A stretch of DNA of 64,000 bases from Methylorubrum sp. B1-46 (GTDB lineage Bacteria > Pseudomonadota > Alphaproteobacteria > Rhizobiales > Beijerinckiaceae): the NCBI RefSeq assembly GCF_021117295.1, contig NZ_CP088247.1, forward strand, positions 2,123,001 through 2,187,000, read 5' to 3'. The notes under the pieces were generated by a model. The model saw only the letters and a list, made by a program, of their open reading frames with translations. It had not been told where the DNA came from and searched no databases. The position numbers were made by a program, and so were the translations under genes. The first letter of the stretch is position 1. Each line of letters opens with the position of its first letter. Of the stretch, positions 27,002 to 35,355 are shown piece by piece.

Positions 27002-28252
27002 TCACCCGGCGATGAACAGGCCGGCGATGGCCGCGCTGGTGAGGTTCGACAGCGTGCCGGCCAGGATCGCCCGCAGGCCGAACCGGGCGATCTCGGGGCG
27101 GCGCTCGGGGGCGAGGCTGGTGAAGCTCGCGAGCTGGATCGCCACCGAGGTGAGATTGGCGAAGCCGCACAGCGCGAAGCACAAGATCGCGCTCGTGCGC
27201 GGATCGAGGGTGCCCGCCTTCAGGGTCGAAGACAGGCCGGCATAGGCCAAGAATTCGTTGAAGGCGATCTTCTGGCCGATGGCGCCGCCCACGAGCGTCG
27301 CCTGCTCCCACGGCACGCCGAGCAGCCAGGCGAGCGGCGCCAGCGCGACGCCGAGGATGCCCTCGATCGAGAGGCCGGACAAGCCGAACAGGCCTCCGGT
27401 CCAGCCGATGGCGGCATTCACCAGCGCGATCAGCCCGACGAAGGCGATCAGCATCGCGCCGACCGCCACGGCGACGCCGAGACCCTTCTGGGTGCCGTCG
27501 GCGGCGGCCTCGATCAGGTTGGCCGCGCGCGCCTCGCCGAACTCCACCCGCGTCGTGACGATGCGCGTCGGCTCGGTCGAGGGCACGAGGATCTTGGCGT
27601 AGAGCAGCCCGCCGGGGATCGCCATGAAGGACGCGGCCAGCAGATACGGCATCGGCACGCCGAGCGCGGCGTAGCCGGCGAGGATCGAGCCGGCGGTGGA
27701 GGCGGCTCCGCTCGTCATCACGGCGAACAGCTCGGCCGCGGTGAGCGTCGCGAGGAAGGGGCGCAGGGCCACGGCGATCTCGCTCTGCCCGATGAAGATG
27801 GTGATGACCGCCGAGAACGATTCGATCGGCGAGGTGCCGAGCACCTTTCGCAAGCCCGCCCCGAGCACGCGCGCCAGCGCCTGCATCACGCCCAGATGGT
27901 AGAGCACGCCGATCAGGGCCGAGACGTAGAGGATCTGAGGCAGCACCCGCAGGGCGAGGATGAAGCCGGAGCCGCCGAACAGCTCGAACATCCGCGGCTC
28001 GACGAGGCCGCCGAACAGGAAGGCGGTGCCCCGGTCGCCGAAGGAGAGCACGGTGGTGACGACATCCGCGACCGCGCCGAGCGCCCGCTGCCCGAGGGGC
28101 ACGAACAGCATCAGCGCGCCGATCCCGACCTGAAGCGCCAGGGCGGCCAGCACCACTCGCGGCCGGATCGCCCGTCGGTTCACGGAGAAGAGCCACGCCA
28201 CCGCGAGCAGCAGGGCGAGGCTCGCGCCGGCATGGAACAACCTGTCGAGCAT
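27002..28252 (-). CDS. Concentrative nucleoside transporter (CNT/NupC family)
   Basis: A 416-residue inner-membrane protein. It has the CNT hallmarks: FVFG-like FLFGGLVEP region, GQSEIAVALRPFL (nucleoside/cation site, equivalent to the G-Q/E-x-E motif), VMTSGAASTAGSILAGYAALG, and the C-terminal KIAFNEFLAYAGL and CGFANLTSVAIQL motifs. Such carriers bring nucleosides in with protons or sodium. ATG at 28252 gives a standard short N-terminus. It is transcribed alone; no nucleoside-catabolic gene adjoins it. Confidence 0.92.
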   Translation of the reverse strand: MLDRLFHAGASLALLLAVAWLFSVNRRAIRPRVVLAALALQVGIGALMLFVPLGQRALGAVADVVTTVLSFGDRGTAFLFGGLVEPRMFELFGGSGFILALRVLPQILYVSALIGVLYHLGVMQALARVLGAGLRKVLGTSPIESFSAVITIFIGQSEIAVALRPFLATLTAAELFAVMTSGAASTAGSILAGYAALGVPMPYLLAASFMAIPGGLLYAKILVPSTEPTRIVTTRVEFGEARAANLIEAAADGTQKGLGVAVAVGAMLIAFVGLIALVNAAIGWTGGLFGLSGLSIEGILGVALAPLAWLLGVPWEQATLVGGAIGQKIAFNEFLAYAGLSSTLKAGTLDPRTSAILCFALCGFANLTSVAIQLASFTSLAPERRPEIARFGLRAILAGTLSNLTSAAIAGLFIAG

Positions 28253-28337
28253 TCTTTTCGCACCAGGCGGGGAGGATGGAGCTTCCCGCCGGATGCGCGA
28301 TCCGGGCCAGGGCGGCAAGGCCGGCCGCGGCGCCGGA

Positions 28338-28988
28338 TCAGGCGAAGCGCCAGACCGAGGAGCGTTTGATCTCGGCATCCTCCAGCGCCCGCGTCACGGG
28401 CACCTCGTAGGTCGCGACCGGGACGAGCCGCTCGCGGGGCAGGTAGGAGCGGCCGGGATCACCGATCAGGACGGTGCGTCCGCGTCCGTGCAGATCGCCG
28501 AGCCAGCCGCCGACCGCGGCGGCGAGGTCGCGCTCGTAGAAGATGTCGGCGGCGAGCACGCAATCGGCATCGGTGCCGATCAGGTCGTGGCCCTCCGCGG
28601 TGATGCGGTCCGCCACACCGTTGGCCGCGGCGTTGAGCGGGATCGCGTGCAGCGCGAAGGGATCGAGGTCGCTCGCGATGACGTGGGCCGCGCCGGCCTT
28701 CGCCGCGGCGATGGCGACGAGGCCCGAGCCCGAGGCGAAATCGATCACCCGCCGCCCGGCCACCGTGGCGGGGTTGTCGAGGATGAAGCGGGCGAGCGCC
28801 TGCCCGCCGGCCCAGGCGAAGGCCCAGAATGGCGGCGGCAGGCCGATCGCCTCCAGCTCCTCCTCGGTCTTCTGCCACAGCGCGGTCGCCTCGTCGGCGA
28901 CGTGCAGCACGATCTCGGGGGCGTGCGGAACGGTCCGCAGGGCCGTGTGCTCGCGGATGAAGCGGACGGGATCGCGAACCGGTGTCAC
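28338..28988 (-). CDS. Class I SAM methyltransferase, ETF-beta lysine methyltransferase type
   Basis: A 216-residue methyltransferase. The conserved substrate-side motif PPPFWAFAWAGGQALARF precedes the SAM-binding loop VIDFASGSGLVAIAAAKAG, and an acidic residue in ASDLDPFAL holds the ribose. This set matches the METTL20-like family, whose bacterial members trimethylate lysines of the electron-transfer flavoprotein beta subunit. GTG at 28988 is the start because it overlaps the upstream glycosyltransferase stop as GTGA, a coupled-translation signal. The target here is inferred from family only. Confidence 0.82.
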   Translation of the reverse strand: MTPVRDPVRFIREHTALRTVPHAPEIVLHVADEATALWQKTEEELEAIGLPPPFWAFAWAGGQALARFILDNPATVAGRRVIDFASGSGLVAIAAAKAGAAHVIASDLDPFALHAIPLNAAANGVADRITAEGHDLIGTDADCVLAADIFYERDLAAAVGGWLGDLHGRGRTVLIGDPGRSYLPRERLVPVATYEVPVTRALEDAEIKRSSVWRFA

Positions 28989-30136
28989 GGGGCGAGAAGC
29001 TCCGCGTAGAGCCCCGCCACCGTCTCGGCCACGGCCGCTTCGGTGTAGCCGCCCTCGAGGATGCGCGCCCGCGCCGCCGTCCCCATCCGCGCGACGAGCG
29101 CCGGATCGGCCGCGAGCCGGCTCAGCGCGGCGGCGAGCGCCGCGGCGTCGCCCGGCGGCACGAGCAGCCCTTCGCGGCCGTCGCGCACGAGGTCGCGGCA
29201 GCCCGGTACGTCGCTGGTGAGGATGGCACGGCCGCAAGCCGCCGCCTCCAGCAGCATGCGCGGCAGACCCTCGCCGCCGCGGGAGGGCAGGGCGCCGACA
29301 TGGTGGGCGGCGAAGACGCTGGCGACGTCCGCCGTCGGGCCGTGCCATGCGATGCCGTCGCGCGACCACTCCCGCAGGGTCGCCTCGGGGATCGCCCGGC
29401 GGTTCGAGGGATCGGGCGCGCCGTAGAGCGACAGCTCCACCGCCACGCCCTCGGCACGCGCCTGCCGCACCGCCTCGACCGCGACGTCGATGCCCTTCGA
29501 CCACAGCATCCGCGCGACGATGGCGACCTTGAGCGGAGAGGGCGGCGGCAGGGGGCGCGGCGCGAAGGCGTCGGGATCGACGCCTGCACCGCCGACCAGG
29601 GTGACGGCGGTGTCGGACGGGTCGAGGCCGAGCGCGCGGGCGTCGTCCGGGTTCTCGAACAGGAAGCGGGTCTGCCGGCTCGCGAGCGGCCCGCGGATCA
29701 AGCCCTTCAGCGCCAGCCGGGACAGCCGCCCGGTCGCGTCCGCGCGGGCGCCGAGCAGGCCGAGACCGGTCAACGCGAAGACCCGGCGCGGGATGCCCGC
29801 CATCGCCGCCGCCGTGCCACCGACGAGGATGCCGCGCAGCGCGATGCAATGGACGATGTCGGCCTTGAGCGCCTTCAGGATGCCCGAGAGCTGCCCCGCG
29901 GCGTAGCCGGCCTCCATCGGGTTCAGGCTGGAGCGCTCCGCTTCGAGCGGCACCACCCGGATGCCGGCCGCTTCGATCACGGCGCGGTGCGCGCGCACCC
30001 GCGTCACCACCGCGACCGAGAGTCCCATCTCGAGGGCGGCGTGGGCCATCGGCAGGAAATGCGAGGCGAAGAACCAGTCCTCCGTGACGACGAAGACGAG
30101 GTTTTTGCCGGCGTAGGGGGAGGCTAAGGCAGTCAT
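28985..30136 (-). CDS. Family 4 glycosyltransferase
   Basis: A 383-residue GT-B enzyme. The N-terminal domain has VTEDWFFASHFLPMAHAAL and the C-terminal domain has LKVAIVARMLWSKGIDVAVEA, PSRGGEGLPRMLLEAAACG and VPGCRDLV, the usual family 4 donor-binding pattern. It probably transfers a sugar onto a lipid-linked acceptor at the inner membrane. ATG at 30136 starts just before the first domain. The stop overlaps the methyltransferase start by 4 bp. It is divergent from the topoisomerase gene by 83 bp. Sugar and acceptor unknown. Confidence 0.88.
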   Translation of the reverse strand: MTALASPYAGKNLVFVVTEDWFFASHFLPMAHAALEMGLSVAVVTRVRAHRAVIEAAGIRVVPLEAERSSLNPMEAGYAAGQLSGILKALKADIVHCIALRGILVGGTAAAMAGIPRRVFALTGLGLLGARADATGRLSRLALKGLIRGPLASRQTRFLFENPDDARALGLDPSDTAVTLVGGAGVDPDAFAPRPLPPPSPLKVAIVARMLWSKGIDVAVEAVRQARAEGVAVELSLYGAPDPSNRRAIPEATLREWSRDGIAWHGPTADVASVFAAHHVGALPSRGGEGLPRMLLEAAACGRAILTSDVPGCRDLVRDGREGLLVPPGDAAALAAALSRLAADPALVARMGTAARARILEGGYTEAAVAETVAGLYAELLAP

Positions 30137-30219
30137 CGTGCCTGGCCATAGCACGGGGGATGCTCCGGAACAGCGCAGGCTTCCGCCCGGTTGTCGCCCC
30201 ACGGATACGGGAGGGCGTG

Positions 30220-31416
30220 ATGCTGTCGGAGGAGGCCGGAGCCGGCGTGGTCGATCCCCGCGAGGCCGCGCGGGATGCGGGCCTGCGCTACGTGGACGAT
30301 TCGAAGCCCGGCCTGCGGCGCAAGCGCAACGGCAAGGGCTTCCGCTACATCGACCCGAAAGGCGCGGCGGTGAGCGATCCGAAAGAAGTCGCCCGGCTGA
30401 AAAGCCTCGCGATCCCGCCGGCCTACACGGATGTGTGGATCTGCCCGCACCCCAACGGCCATATCCAGGCGACCGGGCGCGACGAGAAGGGGCGCAAGCA
30501 GTACCGCTACCATCCCCGCTTCCGCGAGGCGCGGGAGGCCTCGAAGTTCCACCGCATCATGGCCTTCGCCGAGGCGCTGCCGGGCATCCGCGCGCGGATC
30601 GACGCCGATATGGGCAAGCGCGGCCTGCCGCGGGAAAAGGTGCTCGCCACCGTGGTCCACCTGCTGGAGACCACGCTGATCCGCGTCGGCAACGACGATT
30701 ACGCCCGCTCCAACAAGAGCTACGGCCTCACCACCCTGCGCGATCCGCACGTGAAGATCGCCGGCTCCGAGATGCGCTTCCGCTTCAAGGGCAAGAGCGG
30801 CAAGGAATGGTCGGTCTCGGTGCGCGACCGGCGCGTCGCCAAGATCGTCAAGGCCTGCCAGGACTTGCCTGGCCAGGAGCTGTTTCAGTATCTCGACGAC
30901 GAGGGCGAGCGGCGCGACGTCACCTCCTCCGACGTGAACGCGTATCTCCGCGAGATCACGGGCGAGGATTTCACGGCAAAGGATTTCCGCACCTGGGCCG
31001 GCACCGTGCTCGCCGCCCTGGCGCTGCGGGAGTTTGAGGCGTTCGACAACGCGGCCAAGGCCAAGAAGAACCTTCGCGCGGCGATCGAGTCGGTCGCCGG
31101 GCGGCTCGGCAACACGCCGACCATCTGCCGCAAGTGCTACATCCACCCGCAGATCCTCGACTGCTACCTCGAAGGCGGAATGCTGCTGCAGGTGAAGGAG
31201 GCGGTCGAGGGTGAACTCAAGAACGGCCTCGATGCCCTGCGCCCGGAGGAGGCGGCGGTGCTGAGCCTGCTGCGGGGGCGGCTGGAGCGGGCGACGAAGG
31301 CCGCTGGGGCCGATCCCGGCGGCACGGCGAAGATCGCGCCGCCGCGCCAGACCGGAGGCCGCAAGGCGAAGCCGACCGGCACGAAGCGCACCTCCGGCGG
31401 TCGCCGGGCGGCATGA
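30220..31416 (+). CDS. DNA topoisomerase IB
   Basis: A 398-residue poxvirus-like type IB topoisomerase. It has an N-terminal domain with GFRYIDPKG and IPPAYTDVWICP, then the catalytic domain with IRVGNDDYARSNKSYGLTTL (active-site Arg and Lys), DFRTWAGTVLAALAL, and CRKCYIHPQIL with the nucleophilic Tyr. It relaxes supercoils through a 3'-phosphotyrosyl intermediate. The C-terminal 40 residues are a basic Lys/Arg/Thr-rich tail. ATG at 30220 is favoured over 30160 because GGGAGGG lies 5 bp upstream. Confidence 0.93.
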   Translation: MLSEEAGAGVVDPREAARDAGLRYVDDSKPGLRRKRNGKGFRYIDPKGAAVSDPKEVARLKSLAIPPAYTDVWICPHPNGHIQATGRDEKGRKQYRYHPRFREAREASKFHRIMAFAEALPGIRARIDADMGKRGLPREKVLATVVHLLETTLIRVGNDDYARSNKSYGLTTLRDPHVKIAGSEMRFRFKGKSGKEWSVSVRDRRVAKIVKACQDLPGQELFQYLDDEGERRDVTSSDVNAYLREITGEDFTAKDFRTWAGTVLAALALREFEAFDNAAKAKKNLRAAIESVAGRLGNTPTICRKCYIHPQILDCYLEGGMLLQVKEAVEGELKNGLDALRPEEAAVLSLLRGRLERATKAAGADPGGTAKIAPPRQTGGRKAKPTGTKRTSGGRRAA

Positions 31417-31562
31417 GCCGCCCTCACGTCCGTCGGCGATGATGACGAGCCGCCGCGTCGATTGCCTGAGCTGCGGCGGCGTCGGCGCAACGCACGGAAC
31501 GCGACCCGCGGGCGGGCTTCCTCCAGCCTGACGGCGTGCAGCTCGGTGGACTGCGCGTCCGA

Positions 31563-32648
31563 TCACGCCCCGCTTTGGACGATGGCGCCGTACCAGCCGA
31601 GCCCACGATAGCTCTCGTAGCCCGGCGTCCGATGGAACGCCGTCACGGCGCCGGTTCGGGGATCGCGGACGAGACCGCTGTCCCGCCCGTTCAGGTCCGC
31701 GGCGAGCGTTTCGGTGAGGATGCCCTTGCCGTCGGAGGCAGCCAGGATGCGGCGTTGCGCGTCCACCAGAAGCACGCGGGTGCGCCCCCGATCCTCCCGC
31801 GCGATCCGCACGCCCTCGACGATGGCCTTCGCCTGGGATTCCCAATCGAAGTGGATGGCCAGGACGCCACAGGCCGGTCCGCCGCCCGTCCCGTAGATGC
31901 CGGCGGCGTAGGTCGCGACCTGCGCGCCGCCGAGCTGTGCCTCGCAGCGGACGTTGCCGGGAACGTAGTCGTCGCCGCTCGCAAGGCGGATCGCGTCCCG
32001 GAACCACATCTCTCCCGCGACGCTGCGCCCGCGAATGCCGGGGTAGCGGTCGGGCCGGCCGTTGGCGAGCACGGTCCCGTCGCGGCCGCACAGCCAGAGA
32101 TCGAGGTAGACGGTATAAGCCGAGAGGATCACCCCGAGCCGCTGCGTCGCATGGTCGGCCACCCCGTTCTCGATCGGCCGGGCGGCGCAGGCGACCACGG
32201 CCGCGTCGGTGGCCCACCAGCGCACGTCGCAGGTCCGTTCGTAGAGGTTCCGGTCGATCAGTTCGATGGCGTTGAGGGAGAGATCGATCAAGCGCTCGCC
32301 CTGCGCCCTGGCCGTCATCGCATCGACGCCCTGCTGCAATTCGGCGATCCGCGTCGTCAGTCCGGTCTCGAGTTCCTGCGCCAGCGCCTCGATCTCGGCA
32401 CCGATGCCGCGCACCTCCTGCGCCACCACCGAGAAACCGCGCCCGTGCTCCCCGGCACGGGCCGCCTCGATCAGGGCGTTGAGAGCCAGCATCTTCGCCT
32501 GGGCGGTGATCTGCCGGATGCGTCCGACCCGATCCCCGGCGATTCGTCCGACTTCGCGGGTCATGTCCGCGATGGTCGTCGGCCCCCTCGCCGGCTGCTG
32601 CGTCATCGCTTCCGGGAACGGGGAGAGAACTGATGCTGGTGCCGCCAT
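31563..32648 (-). CDS. Soluble MCP-like protein with C-terminal Cache domain
   Basis: A 361-residue protein without membrane segments. Residues about 45-85 contain the tip of a chemoreceptor signalling hairpin (MLALNALIEAARAGEHGRGF, then SVVAQEVRGIG), the part that contacts CheA and CheW. Only a short stretch of coiled coil flanks it on each side, so the hairpin is much shorter than in normal receptors. From about residue 130 onward there is a Cache-like sensor (LDLWLCGRDGTVLANGRPDRYP, WFRDAI, GVLAIHFDW, RVLLVDAQRRILA). The order is reversed relative to ordinary receptors. The ligand is unknown; binding in the cytoplasm is implied. Confidence 0.85.
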   Translation of the reverse strand: MAAPASVLSPFPEAMTQQPARGPTTIADMTREVGRIAGDRVGRIRQITAQAKMLALNALIEAARAGEHGRGFSVVAQEVRGIGAEIEALAQELETGLTTRIAELQQGVDAMTARAQGERLIDLSLNAIELIDRNLYERTCDVRWWATDAAVVACAARPIENGVADHATQRLGVILSAYTVYLDLWLCGRDGTVLANGRPDRYPGIRGRSVAGEMWFRDAIRLASGDDYVPGNVRCEAQLGGAQVATYAAGIYGTGGGPACGVLAIHFDWESQAKAIVEGVRIAREDRGRTRVLLVDAQRRILAASDGKGILTETLAADLNGRDSGLVRDPRTGAVTAFHRTPGYESYRGLGWYGAIVQSGA

Positions 32649-32960
32649 GGCGATGACCCGGTCTGCGTGTGGGTCATTCTTCCAATTTTTGAGATTAACA
32701 TAGATCTAAGATGAGATAGTGCCGATGGCGAAAGCGTAACATCGGGAAGAAGGCAAATCCGAAAGTCGGGTCGATCCGGATCCCGCGACGCCGCCGAGGG
32801 CCCGTCGCCCAGTGCCGCCGCGACGCCCCGCAATCGCCGGCCGCCGCGAACCACCGTTCAAAAATCCGGTTGAGCAAGAGATCGCCGTGGCTCACCGTGC
32901 CGCACGATCCCCGCCGCTGCGTTCGGATCGCGGCCGCTCGACGGTCAGGAAGGTGAAGCG
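32649..32960. other. Divergent promoter region of cydA
   Basis: 312 bp between the MCP-like gene and cydA. The part 32690-32740 is AT-rich (ATTAACATAGATCTAAGATGAG) and is the likeliest promoter zone. AGGAAGG at about 32948 is the cydA ribosome site. No gene is seen. Confidence 0.5.
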
Positions 32961-34376
32961 ATGGAACTCGACGCCCTGATGCTCTCGCGCATCCAGTTCG
33001 GCTTCACGATGGCCTTCCACATCATCTTTCCGGCCTTCACCATCGGCCTCGCCGCCTTCCTCGTGCGGCTGGAGGCGCAGTGGCTGTGGACGCGCAACCC
33101 GATGTATCGGGTGCTCTATCGCTTCTGGGTGAAGGCCTTCGCGGTCTCCTTCGGCCTCGGCGTCGTCTCAGGGATCGTGATGAGCTACCAGCTCGGCACG
33201 AACTGGTCCGTCTACTCCGATTTCACCGGCAACGTACTGGGACCGCTGATCCAGTACGAGGTCATCACCGCCTTCTTCCTTGAGGCGGGTTTCCTCGGGA
33301 TCATGCTGTTCGGCTGGGACCGGGTCGGCGACCGGCTGCACTTCCTGTCGACCTGCATGGTCTCGCTCGGCACGCTGATCTCGGCCTTCTGGATCCTCTC
33401 GGCCAATTCCTGGATGCAGACGCCGGCCGGCTTCACCATCGAGAACGGCCGGGCGGTCGCCACCGACTGGTGGCAGGTGATCTTCAATCCGAGCTTCCCG
33501 ATCCGCTACGCGCACATGGTGCTCGGCTGCTTCCTCACGACCGCCTTCGCGGTGGCCGGCATGGCCGCCTGGATGATCCTGCGGGCCCGCAAGGAGCCGC
33601 CGGAGAAGGTGCAGGGAGCCCGGGTCTCGCTGTCGATGGCGATGTGGTTCGCGGTGATCTTCACGCCGATCCAGATCTTCGTCGGCGATTCGCATGGTCT
33701 GGCGGTACTGAAGCATCAGCCGACCAAGCTCGCGGCGATCGAGGCGAACTGGGACCGGCAGGCCAACATGCCGCTGCTGCTGTTCGCCATCCCGAACATG
33801 GAGGCCGAGCGCAACGACTTCGAGATCGGCATCCCGAAGCTCGGCTCCTTCATCCTCACCCACGACTTCTCCGGCGTGGTGCCGGGCCTCAAGGATGTCA
33901 CGCCCGACAAGCGCCCGCCGGTCTGGCCCGTCTTCTATTCCTTCCGCATCATGGTCGCGATCGGCATGGCGATGCTGCTTTTGAGCCTGTGGAGCCTGTG
34001 GCTGCGACGGAAGGGGACGCTGTTCACGAACCGCGCCTTCCTCACCTGCGCCATGCTGATGACGCCGTCGGGGTTCGGTGCGGTGATCTTCGGCTGGTTC
34101 ACCGCCGAGATCGGGCGGCAGCCCTACATCGTCTACGGTCTGCTCAAGACGGCGGACGCCCATTCCCCGCTCACCGCCCAGGCCGTGACGACCTCGCTCA
34201 TCGCCTTCATCGTCGCCTACGCGATCATCTTCGGCTTCGGCAGCTACTACCTCGCCAAGCTTCTGCGCAAAGGTCCCGAGCCGTTCGAGCCCTCGGTGCC
34301 GGGTGATCATGTCGGTCGCAAGCCCAAGCGGCCGCTCTCGGCGCTGGACGAGCAACTGGAGGCCCGCGCGACCTGA
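32961..34376 (+). CDS. cydA: Cytochrome bd-type (cyanide-insensitive) quinol oxidase subunit I, no subunit II alongside
   Basis: A 471-residue, nine-helix inner-membrane protein. Visible landmarks are the heme b595 ligand His20 (AFHIIF), the EVITAFFLEAGFLGIMLFGW helix with acidic proton-path residues, a short Q-loop with GDSHGLAVLKHQPTKLAAIEA, the heme b558 His in RYAHMVLG, and the Met ligand in IMVAIGMAMLL. The short Q-loop places it in the CIO subgroup. It normally works with CydB, but only 36 bp separate its stop from the stop of a convergent regulator gene, so no cydB follows. It may pair with a CydB encoded elsewhere. Confidence 0.93.
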   Translation: MELDALMLSRIQFGFTMAFHIIFPAFTIGLAAFLVRLEAQWLWTRNPMYRVLYRFWVKAFAVSFGLGVVSGIVMSYQLGTNWSVYSDFTGNVLGPLIQYEVITAFFLEAGFLGIMLFGWDRVGDRLHFLSTCMVSLGTLISAFWILSANSWMQTPAGFTIENGRAVATDWWQVIFNPSFPIRYAHMVLGCFLTTAFAVAGMAAWMILRARKEPPEKVQGARVSLSMAMWFAVIFTPIQIFVGDSHGLAVLKHQPTKLAAIEANWDRQANMPLLLFAIPNMEAERNDFEIGIPKLGSFILTHDFSGVVPGLKDVTPDKRPPVWPVFYSFRIMVAIGMAMLLLSLWSLWLRRKGTLFTNRAFLTCAMLMTPSGFGAVIFGWFTAEIGRQPYIVYGLLKTADAHSPLTAQAVTTSLIAFIVAYAIIFGFGSYYLAKLLRKGPEPFEPSVPGDHVGRKPKRPLSALDEQLEARAT

Positions 34377-34395
34377 CGCCTTTAGGGAGGCGCGC

Positions 34396-34412
34396 GGCTC
34401 GGCGCGCGAGCC
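34396..34412. terminator. Hairpin between convergent cydA and LuxR-type gene
   Basis: GGCTCG (34396-34401), GCGCG loop, CGAGCC (34407-34412). It fills the short gap between the two stop codons. No T tract follows, so function as a terminator is only probable. Confidence 0.4.
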
Positions 34413-35108
34413 TCAGACTCGGGCGGAGAGCGGTGTATGGCGGGCCGGGCTGCGCGGCGTCTCGGCGTCGAGGACCGGGGCGAGGCCGAGCTGGCGGGCG
34501 AGCTTGACGAGATCCTTCAGGCGGCCGGTCTGCGTCTTGCGGCGCAGGTTCAGCCGGTGGGTCTCGACCGTCCGCACGCTCAGGGAGAGCCGGCGGGCGA
34601 CCTCCTTGTTGCTGAAGCCGGCGCTGAGGAAGCGCAGAACCTCCGCCTCGCGGGGCGTGAGGCCGATGCCCAGGTCGTCGTCCGCGGAACGGGCGGCCGA
34701 CGGCGCGGGCGAAACCCCGTTCGCGAGGGCGAGCACGCTGGCGCAGACCTCCTCGGCCGGTGTGCCCGCGCCGATGAAGGCGTCGGCTCCCGCCGCGATC
34801 AGCCGGTTCATCGCCGGGGCGTCGAGGGTTCGGAACACCGCCAGCACCCGCAGCCAGGGCCGGCCTTCGCGCAAGGTCGCGATCCGGAGGCAGCCCGCTC
34901 CCGCGCCGGCGCCGTCCACCGGGACCAGCGCCACGACCGGCACCGGACCGCCCCGGACGAGTTCGTCCTCCCCGATCGTGCGCAGGGCCGGCGCGTGCTC
35001 CAGCCCGGCCCGCAGCCGGTCGTCCAGTCCGGCCGCCTCATCGACGATCAACAACGCGACGGCCCTGCTGGCGGTGTGGCCGGCGGTATGACTGACGGCT
35101 TGACTCAT
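34413..35108 (-). CDS. NarL/FixJ-like LuxR regulator with a degenerate receiver
   Basis: A 231-residue protein. The C-terminal LuxR helix-turn-helix is textbook (LTPREAEVLRFLSAGFSNKEVARRL, SVRTVETHRLNLRRKT, residues about 150-205). The first 130 residues have the length and alternating strand/helix pattern of a receiver, with a final RLIAAGADAFIGAGTPAEEVC. However, the acidic pair, the phosphoacceptor Asp and the Lys are not recognisable. It therefore probably acts without phosphorylation. It is convergent with cydA, which makes control of respiration conceivable but unproven. Confidence 0.82.
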   Translation of the reverse strand: MSQAVSHTAGHTASRAVALLIVDEAAGLDDRLRAGLEHAPALRTIGEDELVRGGPVPVVALVPVDGAGAGAGCLRIATLREGRPWLRVLAVFRTLDAPAMNRLIAAGADAFIGAGTPAEEVCASVLALANGVSPAPSAARSADDDLGIGLTPREAEVLRFLSAGFSNKEVARRLSLSVRTVETHRLNLRRKTQTGRLKDLVKLARQLGLAPVLDAETPRSPARHTPLSARV

Positions 35109-35355
35109 GCCGCTCCCCTCTCGTCCCGCCGCAGAACGGTGCGGCTCGTGCGGAGAAGAAAGAACAAGAGTCGTTCCAGCGGCTTAGGGGTGATTCAGGC
35201 GCCAAAATGACCCCGCGCGGAGCCGTCCGGCAGCCGCTGTCCCGCTTCGAGACGAGCGGGGGCGGAAAGCGGAGGCGGGAGATGACCGAAAACAGGCCGC
35301 TTCCCGCTTCGGCGCGGTGGCGGACCCACTTGCGGCGCGCGTGACCGTCGCCGGG

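Noticed and set aside
28338..30149. A 600-codon frame spanning the methyltransferase and the glycosyltransferase region
   Set aside because: Only the last 216 codons are real; the rest is an off-frame reading of the glycosyltransferase. The GTGA overlap fixes the methyltransferase start.
34303..35091. A plus-strand frame downstream of cydA as cydB
   Set aside because: It contains no hydrophobic helices or CydB motifs and is the antisense of the LuxR-type regulator.
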